Under the pieces are notes generated by a model. The model ran no database searches and was not told where the DNA came from. It worked only from the letters and a program-made list of their open reading frames with translations. From positions 434,001 to 498,000 of the forward strand of contig JBMNMA010000004.1 of NCBI GenBank assembly GCA_050953105.1: a stretch of 64,000 nucleotides of DNA, written 5' to 3'. Both the position numbers and the translations under genes were made by a program. The DNA is from UBA1206 sp050953105 (GTDB lineage Bacteria; Bacillota; Clostridia; Oscillospirales; CAG-382). Below, piece by piece: positions 41,298 to 51,377 of the stretch (position 1 is the stretch's first letter; each line of letters starts with the position of its first letter).

Positions 41298-41984
41298 ATG
41301 GACAATATAATCATCCCCGGCCATATTGCCGTCATAATGGACGGCAACGGCAGGTGGGCGAAAAAACGTCATCTCCCCCGCACGGCCGGCCACATAGCCG
41401 GCTTTGAACGCTTTGCCGATCTTGTTGCCAACTGCAGAGAGTTGGGGGTAAAATACTTAACCGTCTATGCCTTTTCCACCGAAAACGCCAAGCGTGATCC
41501 GGAGGAGGTATCGGCCTTGTTTTCCCTTGCCGCAAAAGCCATAACCATGTATGAATCCAAGCTTATGAAAAACAACATACGGGGTGTGGTTTTAGGGGAT
41601 ATCGACATGGCCGGAGAAAAGCTGGCGACAGAGATAAGAGGCTGTGTTTCCCGCCTTTCCCAAAACACCGGCATGACACTTTGCATTGCATTTTGCTACG
41701 GCGGAAGAAAGGAAATCATAAACGCCGTCAACAAAGCCATTCAAAGCGGAGAAACGGAAATAACCGAGGACACCTTTAAAAAGTATTTATACACATCAGA
41801 TATACCCGACCCCGACCTTATTATCCGCACCAGCGGGGAAAAAAGGCTTTCCAATTTTCTGCTGTTTCAGTCGGCCTATTCCGAACTGTATTTTACCGAT
41901 ACCCTTTGGCCGGATTTCGACAAAGCCGAGCTTGAAAAGGCAATAGCCGACTATTCGGGGCGAAAAAGAAGATACGGCCTGTAA
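41298..41984 (+). CDS. uppS: Undecaprenyl diphosphate synthase
   Basis: Cis-prenyltransferase making the C55 carrier for peptidoglycan. 228 residues: IAVIMDGNGRWAKKR with the catalytic Asp, GHIAGFE, YAFSTENAKR, IRTSGEKRLSNFLLFQSAYSELYF. It follows frr by 5 nt. Confidence 0.95.
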   Translation: MDNIIIPGHIAVIMDGNGRWAKKRHLPRTAGHIAGFERFADLVANCRELGVKYLTVYAFSTENAKRDPEEVSALFSLAAKAITMYESKLMKNNIRGVVLGDIDMAGEKLATEIRGCVSRLSQNTGMTLCIAFCYGGRKEIINAVNKAIQSGETEITEDTFKKYLYTSDIPDPDLIIRTSGEKRLSNFLLFQSAYSELYFTDTLWPDFDKAELEKAIADYSGRKRRYGL

Positions 41985-42015
41985 CGTCTCTACCAAAACA
42001 AGAAAGGTCTACATC

Positions 42016-42813
42016 ATGCTGACAAGAATAATAACGGCAATTATCGCCCTTTCGGCCTTTTTTCCCATACTTTATTTTTCCGGAACCATAGCCTTTCCCA
42101 TAGCAATAGCCATCCTTTGCGCCGTTGGCATATATGAACTTTACGGCTGCATGGGTATGAAAAAATGCAGTGGAATGTTTTATCTTTCCCTTGTTCTGGG
42201 GCTGGCTTTGCCGGTTATAGCAAGATACAAGCCCAGGGTGGCTTTGTCCTTGTTTGTCCTTGTGGTGCTTGCCGCCCTTGTGATATCTGTGCTGGAGCAT
42301 TCAAAATATAAAATCGACATACTGGCCTTAACCGGCTTTGAAACGGTTGTAACCCTTTTGGGCTTTACGCTGCTGGTTGTTGTCCGGGACCGGGAGCCGG
42401 TGAGATACCTGCTTATTTTCGTGGCCGCCTGGACCACCGACACCTTTGCCTACTTTTCGGGACTTGCCTTTGGCAAAAAGAAGCTGTGTCCCGAAATTTC
42501 ACCTAAAAAGACCATCGCCGGAGCCATAGGCGGCACCATAGGCTGTATGGTAAGCTTTGTGGTTTTCGGCCTTATAACTAACCTTGCCTTTGCCTTGGAT
42601 TATTCTCTTGTCCTGCTTGCCGTTATTTCAATTTTCCTATCGGCCGCCGGGCAGATAGGGGACCTTGCGGCATCTGTGGTTAAACGCCACTTCGGCATAA
42701 AAGACTTCGGAAAACTGTTCCCCGGACACGGCGGAGTTCTCGACCGCTTTGATTCGATACTCCCCATAACCCTCCTTGCCTTTATACTTACCGAAATTTC
42801 TGAAATATGGTGA
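42016..42813 (+). CDS. cdsA: Phosphatidate cytidylyltransferase
   Basis: Makes CDP-diacylglycerol for phospholipid synthesis. 265 residues, about eight membrane segments, with the signature ending in VKRHFGIKDFGKLFPGHGGVLDRFDS. It overlaps dxr by 7 nt. Confidence 0.94.
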   Translation: MLTRIITAIIALSAFFPILYFSGTIAFPIAIAILCAVGIYELYGCMGMKKCSGMFYLSLVLGLALPVIARYKPRVALSLFVLVVLAALVISVLEHSKYKIDILALTGFETVVTLLGFTLLVVVRDREPVRYLLIFVAAWTTDTFAYFSGLAFGKKKLCPEISPKKTIAGAIGGTIGCMVSFVVFGLITNLAFALDYSLVLLAVISIFLSAAGQIGDLAASVVKRHFGIKDFGKLFPGHGGVLDRFDSILPITLLAFILTEISEIW

Positions 42814-43964
42814 AAAACATGACAAAAACCATTTCGGTTTTAGGCTCCACCGGCTCTATCGGCAGGCAGACCTTAGAGGTTGCCCGCCATCTGGGCATTG
42901 GCATAACCGAGCTTACCGGCAACAAAAATTACAGACTGATTGAAAGCCAGTGCCGGGAGTTTAAGGTCCAAATGGCATGGATAGCCGAGGAAAATTATGT
43001 AAACTTAAAAACCCTCCTTGCCGACACCCCAACCAAAGTGGTTACCGGTGACGAGGCGCTTTGTGAAATAGCCTGTCAAACCAAGGCCGACATTGTGTGC
43101 AACTCTCTTTTAGGAATTGCCGGACTCAAACCCACCCTTGCCGCACTGGAGGGGGGGCATAATATAGCCCTTTCCAATAAGGAAGCGCTGGTGGAGGGGG
43201 GAAGCCTTGTTATGGATAAGGCAAAGAGCAAGGGACTTGAAATTTATCCCGTGGACAGCGAACATTCTGCCATATTCCAATGTATAAGCAGGGCAAAACC
43301 CAGTAAAATACTGTTAACCGCCTCCGGGGGGGCCTTTTGGGGAAAAGATGTTGAATTTTTAAAAACCGTTACCCCCGAAATGGCAACCAAGCACCCCAAC
43401 TGGAGCATGGGTGCTAAAATAACCGTAGATTCGGCCACATTAATGAACAAAGGCCTTGAAATTATTGAAGCTGTCTGGCTTTTCGGCTTAAAGCCCGAAC
43501 AGATAGAAGTGTTAATCCACCGGGAAAGCATTGTCCATTCCATGGTGCAGTTTGATGATAACTCGGTTATCGCCCAGCTTTCAAAGCCTGATATGCGGCT
43601 TTGCATCCAATACGCTCTGACATATCCCGAAAGAAGGCCGTCATTAACCCAACAGCTTGATTTTTCAAAAATATCGGCTTTGACCTTTTCAAAACCCGAC
43701 GAGGACACCTTTACCTTGTTGCGTCTTGCAAAGGACTGCATTAAAAAGGGGGGCAACCTGCCCGCAGCCATGTCATCGGCCAATGAGGAGGCGGTTTCGC
43801 TGTTCCTTGACGGTAAAATTACATTTCTTGATATATTTGACTTTGTTCACCGGGCGGTTTACGACACACCCTTTATTCCTAACCCCACCCTTGAACAAAT
43901 TATGTCAACAGACACCCATGCAAGGGAGACCATTCGCACCCTTGCCGGGGCAAAGATCTCGTAA
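42807..43964 (+). CDS. dxr: 1-deoxy-D-xylulose 5-phosphate reductoisomerase
   Basis: Second step of the MEP isoprenoid pathway, NADPH-dependent. 385 residues: VLGSTGSIGRQTLEVARH, SNKEALVEGG, PVDSEHSAIFQC, TASGGAFWG, HPNWSMGAKITVDSATLMNKGLE. The start at 42807 lies inside cdsA; an internal ATG at 42819 is possible. Confidence 0.95.
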   Translation: MVKNMTKTISVLGSTGSIGRQTLEVARHLGIGITELTGNKNYRLIESQCREFKVQMAWIAEENYVNLKTLLADTPTKVVTGDEALCEIACQTKADIVCNSLLGIAGLKPTLAALEGGHNIALSNKEALVEGGSLVMDKAKSKGLEIYPVDSEHSAIFQCISRAKPSKILLTASGGAFWGKDVEFLKTVTPEMATKHPNWSMGAKITVDSATLMNKGLEIIEAVWLFGLKPEQIEVLIHRESIVHSMVQFDDNSVIAQLSKPDMRLCIQYALTYPERRPSLTQQLDFSKISALTFSKPDEDTFTLLRLAKDCIKKGGNLPAAMSSANEEAVSLFLDGKITFLDIFDFVHRAVYDTPFIPNPTLEQIMSTDTHARETIRTLAGAKIS

Positions 43965-43995
43965 GCCGTAACGGCTTTTTACAAAGGAGTTGTTT

Positions 43996-45060
43996 ATGTT
44001 ATCCACCATAGGCACTATACTCTTGACCATATTTATTTTCGGTCTGCTTATCACCATCCACGAGCTTGGCCACTATCTTGTCGCCCGGCTTTTCAAGGTG
44101 GGTGTCAGAGAATTTTCTATCGGCATGGGGCCGAAAATAAAGACATGGAACCTTAAGCACAACAAGTTTTCAATCCGCTGGCTTCCCATAGGGGGCTATG
44201 TTTCAATGGTAGGTGAGGATCCCGACGACGAACCCGAACCCGAGGACGTGGGCAAGGCAGGTCTGAATACCAAACCCCTCTGGCAGCGTGCGCTGGTGGT
44301 GGTGGCCGGCCCGGTTATGAACATTCTCCTTGCCTTTTTGATTATGGCCATACTCGTTATATCCATCCCCCGTTTAGGCTCCACTGAGATAGCCAAATTC
44401 GCCCCCGAATCGAAAACCTACGAGGCGGGGCTTAGGGAAGGGGATATAATCCTTGAAATCGACGGCTCTAAAATAAGGGTTTATAACGATATTTCCTATA
44501 TCGTGGCACTAAGAGGCAAAAATCCCCTTGATGTCCGGGTGTTAAGGGACGGTAAGGAGATACTAATATCCGACGTCCAGTTCCCCTCCACGGTTACCAA
44601 CGGAATCGCCATGGGGGACATTGACTTTTCGGTCTATGCCATTGATAAAACCCCGGGCAAGGTGATATATCAGTCCTTCTTCTGGCCTATATCGATAATA
44701 GATATGACAATTGAATCCCTGGTGCGCACCTTAAAGGGTGAATACGGCTGGGAAGCGGTATCCGGCCCGGTGGGAGTGGGGGAACAGATAGGCGAGGTTG
44801 TTAAAAACAGCGGAAAAGTGGCAGACACCATACGCAACCTGTCCCTTATGACGGTGATTATTTCAATATCCCTTGGGGTGTGCAACCTTCTTCCCGTTCC
44901 CGTACTTGACGGCGGCCACCTTGTGTTTTTCCTTATAGAGGCTATACGCCGCAAACCCATAAACAAAAAGGTGCACACGATAATAAACGCCGTGTTTATG
45001 ATACTGCTTTTAGGCTTTATGGCGGTTATCGCACTTAAAGATATACTGGGGCTGTTTTAA
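43996..45060 (+). CDS. rseP: Site-2 membrane metalloprotease RseP
   Basis: Intramembrane zinc protease. ATG 43996 fits AAAGGAG (43983-43989). About 354 residues: HELGH in the first membrane segment, a PDZ domain (about 115-190, with YEAGLREGDIILEIDG) and NLLPVPVLDGGHLVFF in the third. In Firmicutes it cuts anti-sigma factors and signal peptide remnants. Its stop shares one base with the ispG start. Confidence 0.93.
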   Translation: MLSTIGTILLTIFIFGLLITIHELGHYLVARLFKVGVREFSIGMGPKIKTWNLKHNKFSIRWLPIGGYVSMVGEDPDDEPEPEDVGKAGLNTKPLWQRALVVVAGPVMNILLAFLIMAILVISIPRLGSTEIAKFAPESKTYEAGLREGDIILEIDGSKIRVYNDISYIVALRGKNPLDVRVLRDGKEILISDVQFPSTVTNGIAMGDIDFSVYAIDKTPGKVIYQSFFWPISIIDMTIESLVRTLKGEYGWEAVSGPVGVGEQIGEVVKNSGKVADTIRNLSLMTVIISISLGVCNLLPVPVLDGGHLVFFLIEAIRRKPINKKVHTIINAVFMILLLGFMAVIALKDILGLF

Positions 45061-46118
45061 TGACAAGGCCCCCGACAAAGGAAATTAAAATAGGCAATAT
45101 AGCCATAGGCGGCAATAATCCGGTGGCGGTCCAGTCAATGACCAATTCCGACACCGCCGACAGGGCTGCTACCTTACGGCAGCTTAAAAAGCTTGAAAAG
45201 GCAGGCTGCGACATCGCCCGTATTGCCGTCAATACGGCGGACGGGGTAAAAAACATACCCTATTTTAAGGAACGGATTAATATTCCCCTTGTGGCAGATA
45301 TTCATTTTGACTACAAGCTGGCCATTGCCGCCGCCCGGGCGGGTATAGACAAAATCCGCATAAACCCCGGCAATATAGGGGACGACGAAAAAATAAAGCT
45401 TGTCTGCGACGAATGCAACAGGCGGAACATTCCCATACGCATTGGGGTAAATTCCGGCTCACTTGAAAAGGAAATCCTTTCAAAATACGGTTCCCCCACG
45501 CCTGAAGCTATTGCAGAATCCGCCCTAATGGCGGTAAAAAAGCTGGAACAGTTTGATTTTTACAATATAGTGGTTTCGGTAAAATCCTCCGACGTTAAGA
45601 CGGTTATAAAAACCAACCGTATAATTGCCGAAAAATGCTCATATCCCCTCCATCTCGGTGTTACCGAGGCCGGGGTGGGAATAGATGCGGTTATAAAATC
45701 CTCGGTGGGTATAGGCGCTCTTCTTGCCGACGGCATTGGTGACACCATACGCATATCCCTTACCGACGACATTTCAAAAGAGATAGAAGCGGCAAACAGG
45801 CTGCTTTACTCCCTTGACCTGAAACCCCATATTGATATAATCTCCTGCCCCACCTGCGGCAGGACAAAAATAAACCTTATTCCCCTTGCCAAGCAGCTTA
45901 AAAAGCAGCTTGAGGGCATAAAGCCAAAAAGAACAATAAAGGTTGCCCTTATGGGGTGCGTGGTCAACGGCCCCGGCGAGGCAGCGGAAGCTGATATTGG
46001 CATTGCCGGCGGCAAAGGGGAGGGACTGTTGTTTTTCAAGGGCGAAGTAAAAAGAAAAGTCCCGGAAGACAAAATAGTCCAAACCCTGGTTGATGAAGTT
46101 AAACAAATGATTTTATAA
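45060..46118 (+). CDS. ispG: 4-hydroxy-3-methylbut-2-enyl diphosphate synthase
   Basis: Iron-sulfur enzyme of the MEP pathway. 352 residues: IGGNNPVAVQSMTNSDT, VADIHFDYKLA, KIRINPGNIG, and the C-terminal 4Fe-4S ligands in SCPTCGRTKINL and MGCVVNGPGEA. TAATG fusion with rseP. With dxr and ispE, three MEP genes lie in this window. Confidence 0.95.
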   Translation: MTRPPTKEIKIGNIAIGGNNPVAVQSMTNSDTADRAATLRQLKKLEKAGCDIARIAVNTADGVKNIPYFKERINIPLVADIHFDYKLAIAAARAGIDKIRINPGNIGDDEKIKLVCDECNRRNIPIRIGVNSGSLEKEILSKYGSPTPEAIAESALMAVKKLEQFDFYNIVVSVKSSDVKTVIKTNRIIAEKCSYPLHLGVTEAGVGIDAVIKSSVGIGALLADGIGDTIRISLTDDISKEIEAANRLLYSLDLKPHIDIISCPTCGRTKINLIPLAKQLKKQLEGIKPKRTIKVALMGCVVNGPGEAAEADIGIAGGKGEGLLFFKGEVKRKVPEDKIVQTLVDEVKQMIL

Positions 46119-46122
46119 GGAC

Positions 46123-46150
46123 AAAAAAGCAATTTTCAAATTGCTTTTTT
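46123..46150 (+). terminator. Intrinsic terminator after ispG
   Basis: AAAAAAGCAATTT (46123-46135) and AAATTGCTTTTTT (46138-46150), a long A/T-flanked hairpin with its own U tract. polC begins only 26 nt later, with no good promoter seen between, so partial read-through probably feeds polC. Confidence 0.75.
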
Positions 46151-46175
46151 ACATATATAAGCAAAGGATAGTCAA

Positions 46176-49100
46176 ATGAGCAAGCAAGCCGAGTTTTTTT
46201 CAAAATTTCCCCGCTATACACCAAGTGAAAAGGCATTTTCTGCCACCGACAGCCTTGTTTCCTTTTCCCTTAAGGTGGACAAGGAAAACCGCAGCGTGTT
46301 TTGCGACTGTGCGTTTTTAAAAATTGTCCCCCAAAAAAGACTGTTTGAAATCGAGCAGGGAATAAAGGAGGCGTATAACCTTTCGGAATGCCGCATTTTC
46401 CCGGTGTTTGAAAACTCTGCCTTTACCCAAAGCTATACCGACGAGCTGGTGGACATTCTTGCCCTATATTACGGCGAAGGGTATGCCCGGGGTTTCCTTG
46501 ACGAATACTCCACATCCTTTAACGGCGACACCCTTACCATAACGTTAAGAGACGGCCTTGCGTCCCAATTTCTATATGACAGCAAAATAAATATATTTTT
46601 TCAGGACGCAGTCAAAGCAAGGTTTAACCGGGAAATAAAGGTGGAATTTATAGGCGAGGCAAAACTTGACCGTGCCTCCGAGGCGGAGGAAAGGTTAAGG
46701 GAAATTTCGGCCAAAAACTTTGAAAAATATCTTGAAGCCCAGGCGGCAAAGCAAAAGAAAGAGGTTCCCGAAGGCTGCGACAACCGCTCCTTTAACCCGG
46801 TGGAGGGCACCCCCATTGAAAAAATTGCCGACAGCAGCATTATAAAAAGCGGAAGGCTTACCTTTGACGTTTCAAATAAAACCTTAATATACGGGCTTGA
46901 ATCCAACACCGAACCTGTCCCTATAAGGGATATTGTCCAGAATAAAAGAAAGGCCTTCCTTTGCCGGGTGTTCCAGACCGAGGAAAAGGAAAACCGGGAA
47001 GGCACCAAGGTAAATATAACCCTCGGCTGCACTGACCTTGACGCTTCGATAATAGTCCGCTTTACGGTGGAAAAGGATACGGACTTTCAAGTCCCCTCCC
47101 CAAAGGACGCCCTGCTGGTGTGCGGCACCGCCTCGGTGGATTCCTTTGACGGAGAAGTCAAGGTAAGGGCAGTATCAATATACAAGGTTAAAGAGGTATT
47201 GCGGCAGGACAACGCTCCCGTCAAGCGGGTGGAACTTCACCTTCACTCCACCCTTTCGGCAAACGACGCTTTATGCACACCGGATGATATAATCCACACC
47301 GCCCTGCGTTGGGGTATGCCGGCCATAGCCGTTACCGACCACGGTAACGTTCAGGTGTTCCCCGAAATTATGCACCTTGCCGACAAAAACCCCTCAATAA
47401 AACCCATATACGGCATGGAAGGGTATCTGGTGGACGACACCGCCCGGGCGATTTACGACTTTACACCGGAATACGACCGCACCTTTGCCGACGGAATATT
47501 TACGATTTTCGACATTGAAACCACCGGCCTTTCGCCGGTAAGCTGCGGCATTACCGAAATAGGCGCGGTTAAATACCAGGGCGGAAAAGTTGTTGAAATT
47601 TTTCAGACCTTCGTCAACCCGGGTATGCCCATACCCAAAAACATAACCGACCTGACCGGCATTACCGACGACATGGTAAAGGACGCTCCCTCCCAGAGCG
47701 AGGCGGTAAAAGCTTTTCTTGACTTTGCCGGCAATTCCATACTGGTGGCACACAACGCCAACTTCGATATGGGGTTTATCCGCAAGGTGGCCACCGACAA
47801 TAAATACAAGCTTGAAAATCCCTACCTTGACACGGTAAGCCTTTCAAGATATCTAAACCCCGACCTTACCCGCCATTCCCTTGATGCGGTGGCAAAGCAT
47901 TACAACTTAGGCTCCTTCAACCACCACCGGGCATCCGACGACTGCGAAATGTTGGGGCGCATATTCGGCTGCATGGTTAAGCAGATGGAACCCGACGGGG
48001 TTACCACCGTGTCTCAGATGATAAACGAAATGTCGGGCAAAACCGATCCCCGCAAGCTTAAACCCTACCATATAACAATACTTGTAAAAACCCAGACGGG
48101 GATGAAAAATTTATTCAAGCTTATCTCCTTCTCCTACCTCAATTACTTCTACCGCCATCCCCTTATACCCAAAACCGTTCTTTCACGGTATAGAGAGGGA
48201 CTTATAATCGGCTCGGCCTGCGAGGCGGGGGAGGTTTTTCAGGCTGTCCTTGAAAACCGCACCTATGCCGACCAGCTTAAAGCCGCCGACTTTTACGACT
48301 ACTTTGAAATAATGCCCAAATGCAACAACGCCTTTCTTATTGAGGAGGGCAGGGTTAAAGGCTACGAGGACCTTGAACGGTTAAACAGGCGCATACTTGA
48401 AATTGCCGACAAGCAGAAAAAGCCCTGCGTTGCCACCGGAGATGTCCACTTTATAAACAAGGAGGACGAAATCTACCGCCAGATACTCAAATACGGACAA
48501 AAATATTCCGACGCCATGCGGGATACCGAAATGTATCTTAAAACCACCGACGAAATGCTTGAGGAGTTTTCCTATCTGGGAAATCGTGCCTATGAGGTGG
48601 TGGTGGAAAACACCCGTAAAATCGCCGATATGATAGAGGAGGGAATACGCCCCATACCTAAAGGGAAATATCCCCCTAAAATCGACGGCGCAGAGGACGA
48701 ACTGATAAACTGCTGCTGGGAAAAGGCCCACCGGCTGTATGGAAAACCCCTTCCCGAAATCGTTGAAACCCGTCTGAAGCGGGAACTTGACTCAATTATA
48801 AAGCACGGCTTTGCGGTGCTTTACATAATCGCACGTAAACTGGTGTTAAATTCCGAAAGCAAGGGATACCTGGTCGGCTCCCGTGGTTCTGTTGGTTCCT
48901 CACTGGTGGCAAACCTTGCGGATATTTCAGAGGTTAACCCCCTTCCCCCCCACTACCGCTGTCCCAAATGCAGGTGGTCGGAATTTTTCACCGACGGCTC
49001 GGTGGGTTCGGGATTCGACCTTCCCGACAAAAACTGCCCGGTGTGCGGCGAAAAGCTGTATTACGACGGCCACGACATTCCCTTTGAAACCTTTTTGGGG

Positions 49101-50534
49101 TTTAAAGGGGACAAGGACCCGGATATAGATCTTAACTTTTCGGGGGATATTCAGCTTGACGCCCACAAATACACCGAAGTGCTGTTCGGCAAGGAAAACA
49201 TATTCCGGGCCGGAACGGTGGGCACTATCGCCTCCAAAACCGCCTACGGTTATGTTAAAAAATTCCTTGAGGATAAGAATATTCAGCTTTCAAAGGCCGA
49301 AATAAACCGTCTTACCTGCGGCTGCGTGGGAGTTAAGCGCACCACCGGCCAGCATCCCGGAGGTATAATTGTAATACCCAAAACCAACGATGTGTATGAC
49401 TTCACCCCAGTCCAGCACCCGGCGGATAAAGAATCCAGCGACGTTATAACCACCCACTTCGCTTTTGAATATCTCCACGAAACCATACTTAAGCTTGATA
49501 TGCTGGGCCACGACGTTCCCACAATGTATAAGGTTTTAGGGGACTATACCGGCATAGACGTCCGCACCGTTCCCATGAACGATAAAAAGGTTATGTCTTT
49601 GTTTACCTCGCCAGCAGCGCTGGGGGTATCGTCAGAGGATATCGACTGTGATACAGGCACTCTGGGACTTCCCGAAATGGGAACATCCTACGTCCGGGGC
49701 ATGATGGTGGCGGCAAAGCCAAAGAATTTTTCCGACCTTGTTCAGATATCCGGCCTTTCCCACGGCACCGGCATTTGGCTTGGCAACGGGGAAGAGCTTA
49801 TTAAAAACGGCACCTGCACCATCGACACCATTATAGGAACCCGAGACTCCATAATGCTGTATCTTTTGCAAAAAGGCCTTGATTCATCTTCTGCCTTTAA
49901 AATAATGGAGTCGGTGCGTAAGGGCAAGGGGGTAAGCGAAGCTTTTGAGGCAGAAATGCTTGCCCACGGAGTGCCTGAATGGTATATAGCCTCCTGCCGC
50001 AAGATAAAATACATGTTCCCCAAGGCCCATGCTGCGGCCTACGTAATATCCGCCCTCAGGCTGGCCTGGTTTAAGGTGTATTATCCCGTTGAGTTTTACG
50101 CCACCTACTTTACCGCCCGGCCCGACGGCATAGACTTTAAGCTGGTTATGAAACCTAAAAACGAAATAAAAAAGCAGATGGAAGCCATCAGAGCCATGGA
50201 AAACCCCACCCAGAAGGACGAGGACGTTTTCACCTGCCTTCAGATAGTCTACGAAATGTATGCCAGGGGAGTTTACTTCCTCCCCATTGACATTTTCAAG
50301 TCAAGGGCAACCGAATTTGTCCCCGAAAACGGCAAAATTCGCCTTCCCCTTATTGCCCTAAACGGCCTGGGCCTGACGGCGGCGCAAAATATCTATGAAG
50401 CCGTCAAGTCGGGGGTTAACACCGTGGAGGAACTTAAAAACGCCTCGGGCATTTCCAAAACCCTGCTTGACACGCTAAGGGAAAACGGCTGTATAGGCGA
50501 CCTTCCCGAAAACAACCAGCTTACGCTTTTTTAA
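46176..50534 (+). CDS. polC: DNA polymerase III alpha subunit, PolC type
   Basis: Replicative polymerase of Gram-positive bacteria. 1452 residues: N-terminal and OB-fold regions (about 225-345), PHP domain (HLHSTLSANDALCTPDD, split), an inserted DEDD 3-prime-5-prime exonuclease (IFDIETTGLSPVSCGITEIG, HNANFDMGF, HRASDDCEMLG; about 445-610), a zinc segment with CPKC and CPVC, and the catalytic Asp motif DPDIDLNFSGD. It ends in QLTLF, a sliding-clamp binding motif. AAAGGA is the ribosome binding site. Confidence 0.96.
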   Translation: MSKQAEFFSKFPRYTPSEKAFSATDSLVSFSLKVDKENRSVFCDCAFLKIVPQKRLFEIEQGIKEAYNLSECRIFPVFENSAFTQSYTDELVDILALYYGEGYARGFLDEYSTSFNGDTLTITLRDGLASQFLYDSKINIFFQDAVKARFNREIKVEFIGEAKLDRASEAEERLREISAKNFEKYLEAQAAKQKKEVPEGCDNRSFNPVEGTPIEKIADSSIIKSGRLTFDVSNKTLIYGLESNTEPVPIRDIVQNKRKAFLCRVFQTEEKENREGTKVNITLGCTDLDASIIVRFTVEKDTDFQVPSPKDALLVCGTASVDSFDGEVKVRAVSIYKVKEVLRQDNAPVKRVELHLHSTLSANDALCTPDDIIHTALRWGMPAIAVTDHGNVQVFPEIMHLADKNPSIKPIYGMEGYLVDDTARAIYDFTPEYDRTFADGIFTIFDIETTGLSPVSCGITEIGAVKYQGGKVVEIFQTFVNPGMPIPKNITDLTGITDDMVKDAPSQSEAVKAFLDFAGNSILVAHNANFDMGFIRKVATDNKYKLENPYLDTVSLSRYLNPDLTRHSLDAVAKHYNLGSFNHHRASDDCEMLGRIFGCMVKQMEPDGVTTVSQMINEMSGKTDPRKLKPYHITILVKTQTGMKNLFKLISFSYLNYFYRHPLIPKTVLSRYREGLIIGSACEAGEVFQAVLENRTYADQLKAADFYDYFEIMPKCNNAFLIEEGRVKGYEDLERLNRRILEIADKQKKPCVATGDVHFINKEDEIYRQILKYGQKYSDAMRDTEMYLKTTDEMLEEFSYLGNRAYEVVVENTRKIADMIEEGIRPIPKGKYPPKIDGAEDELINCCWEKAHRLYGKPLPEIVETRLKRELDSIIKHGFAVLYIIARKLVLNSESKGYLVGSRGSVGSSLVANLADISEVNPLPPHYRCPKCRWSEFFTDGSVGSGFDLPDKNCPVCGEKLYYDGHDIPFETFLGFKGDKDPDIDLNFSGDIQLDAHKYTEVLFGKENIFRAGTVGTIASKTAYGYVKKFLEDKNIQLSKAEINRLTCGCVGVKRTTGQHPGGIIVIPKTNDVYDFTPVQHPADKESSDVITTHFAFEYLHETILKLDMLGHDVPTMYKVLGDYTGIDVRTVPMNDKKVMSLFTSPAALGVSSEDIDCDTGTLGLPEMGTSYVRGMMVAAKPKNFSDLVQISGLSHGTGIWLGNGEELIKNGTCTIDTIIGTRDSIMLYLLQKGLDSSSAFKIMESVRKGKGVSEAFEAEMLAHGVPEWYIASCRKIKYMFPKAHAAAYVISALRLAWFKVYYPVEFYATYFTARPDGIDFKLVMKPKNEIKKQMEAIRAMENPTQKDEDVFTCLQIVYEMYARGVYFLPIDIFKSRATEFVPENGKIRLPLIALNGLGLTAAQNIYEAVKSGVNTVEELKNASGISKTLLDTLRENGCIGDLPENNQLTLF

Positions 50535-50552
50535 GAAAGGAAGTAATATAAA

Positions 50553-51377
50553 ATGCACGAAACCCATTGCCATTCCCGCTATTCCGGGGACGTGGACAAG
50601 GAAAGGGGAGGCACCATAGACGACCTTTGCCGCCGGGCGGTGGAAATAGGTCTTGAATCTTTGGCAATAACCGACCACCTTGAAATCCAGCAGACCATGG
50701 GGAACATCTTCCCCCCCCTTGACAATGAGGGAATATTAAGGGACATAACAAAGGCAAAGGAAAAATATCAAGGAACCCTTGAAGTGGTTTACGGCACCGA
50801 GCTGGCTCAGGCCTGCCATGATATGGCCAAAACCCAAAGCATTTTATCCAAATATAAGTATGATTTTATTATAGGCTCCGCCCACGCCGTAAGGGGGTTC
50901 CCCGACTTTTCGGACATGGAGTATGCCAACGTTTCCGACGCCACCCTTAAGCACACCTGGGAGCTTTATCTTTGTGAGCTTGAGGAGTTGGTGGACTGGG
51001 GGAACATAGATACCCTTGCCCATATAACCTATCCCTACCGCTATTTCAAACGCCACGGCAGGGAAGGAGTTATTAAGCTGTTTGAAAAGGATAAAGAGTA
51101 TTTTGAGGTTATTTTAAAAAAGATAATTCAAAAGGGAATTGCCCTTGAGGTAAACACCTCCGGCCTCTGGCAGGACACCGGCGTAACCTTCCCCCACAAC
51201 GAACTGATTTTGTTCTACAAAGAACTTGGGGGAAGGCTTATAACCGTAGGCTCCGACGCCCATTACCCCAAAGACCTTGCCAACGGCATAAAGGCGACCT
51301 ATGAAAACCTGAAATCCCTTGGTTTTGAGCATATAGTAACCTTCCGGCAGCGTCAGCCGGTATTCCACAAATTATGA
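50553..51377 (+). CDS. PHP-domain phosphoesterase (histidinol phosphatase-like)
   Basis: 274 residues: HETHCHSRYSGD at the start, ITDHLEI, a central GSAH, and a late GSDAH, the four PHP metal-binding motifs. It resembles HisK-type histidinol phosphatases, but no his genes are near, so another phosphoester is possible. It starts 18 nt after polC (AAGAAAGGA) and overlaps ispE by 4 nt. Confidence 0.82.
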   Translation: MHETHCHSRYSGDVDKERGGTIDDLCRRAVEIGLESLAITDHLEIQQTMGNIFPPLDNEGILRDITKAKEKYQGTLEVVYGTELAQACHDMAKTQSILSKYKYDFIIGSAHAVRGFPDFSDMEYANVSDATLKHTWELYLCELEELVDWGNIDTLAHITYPYRYFKRHGREGVIKLFEKDKEYFEVILKKIIQKGIALEVNTSGLWQDTGVTFPHNELILFYKELGGRLITVGSDAHYPKDLANGIKATYENLKSLGFEHIVTFRQRQPVFHKL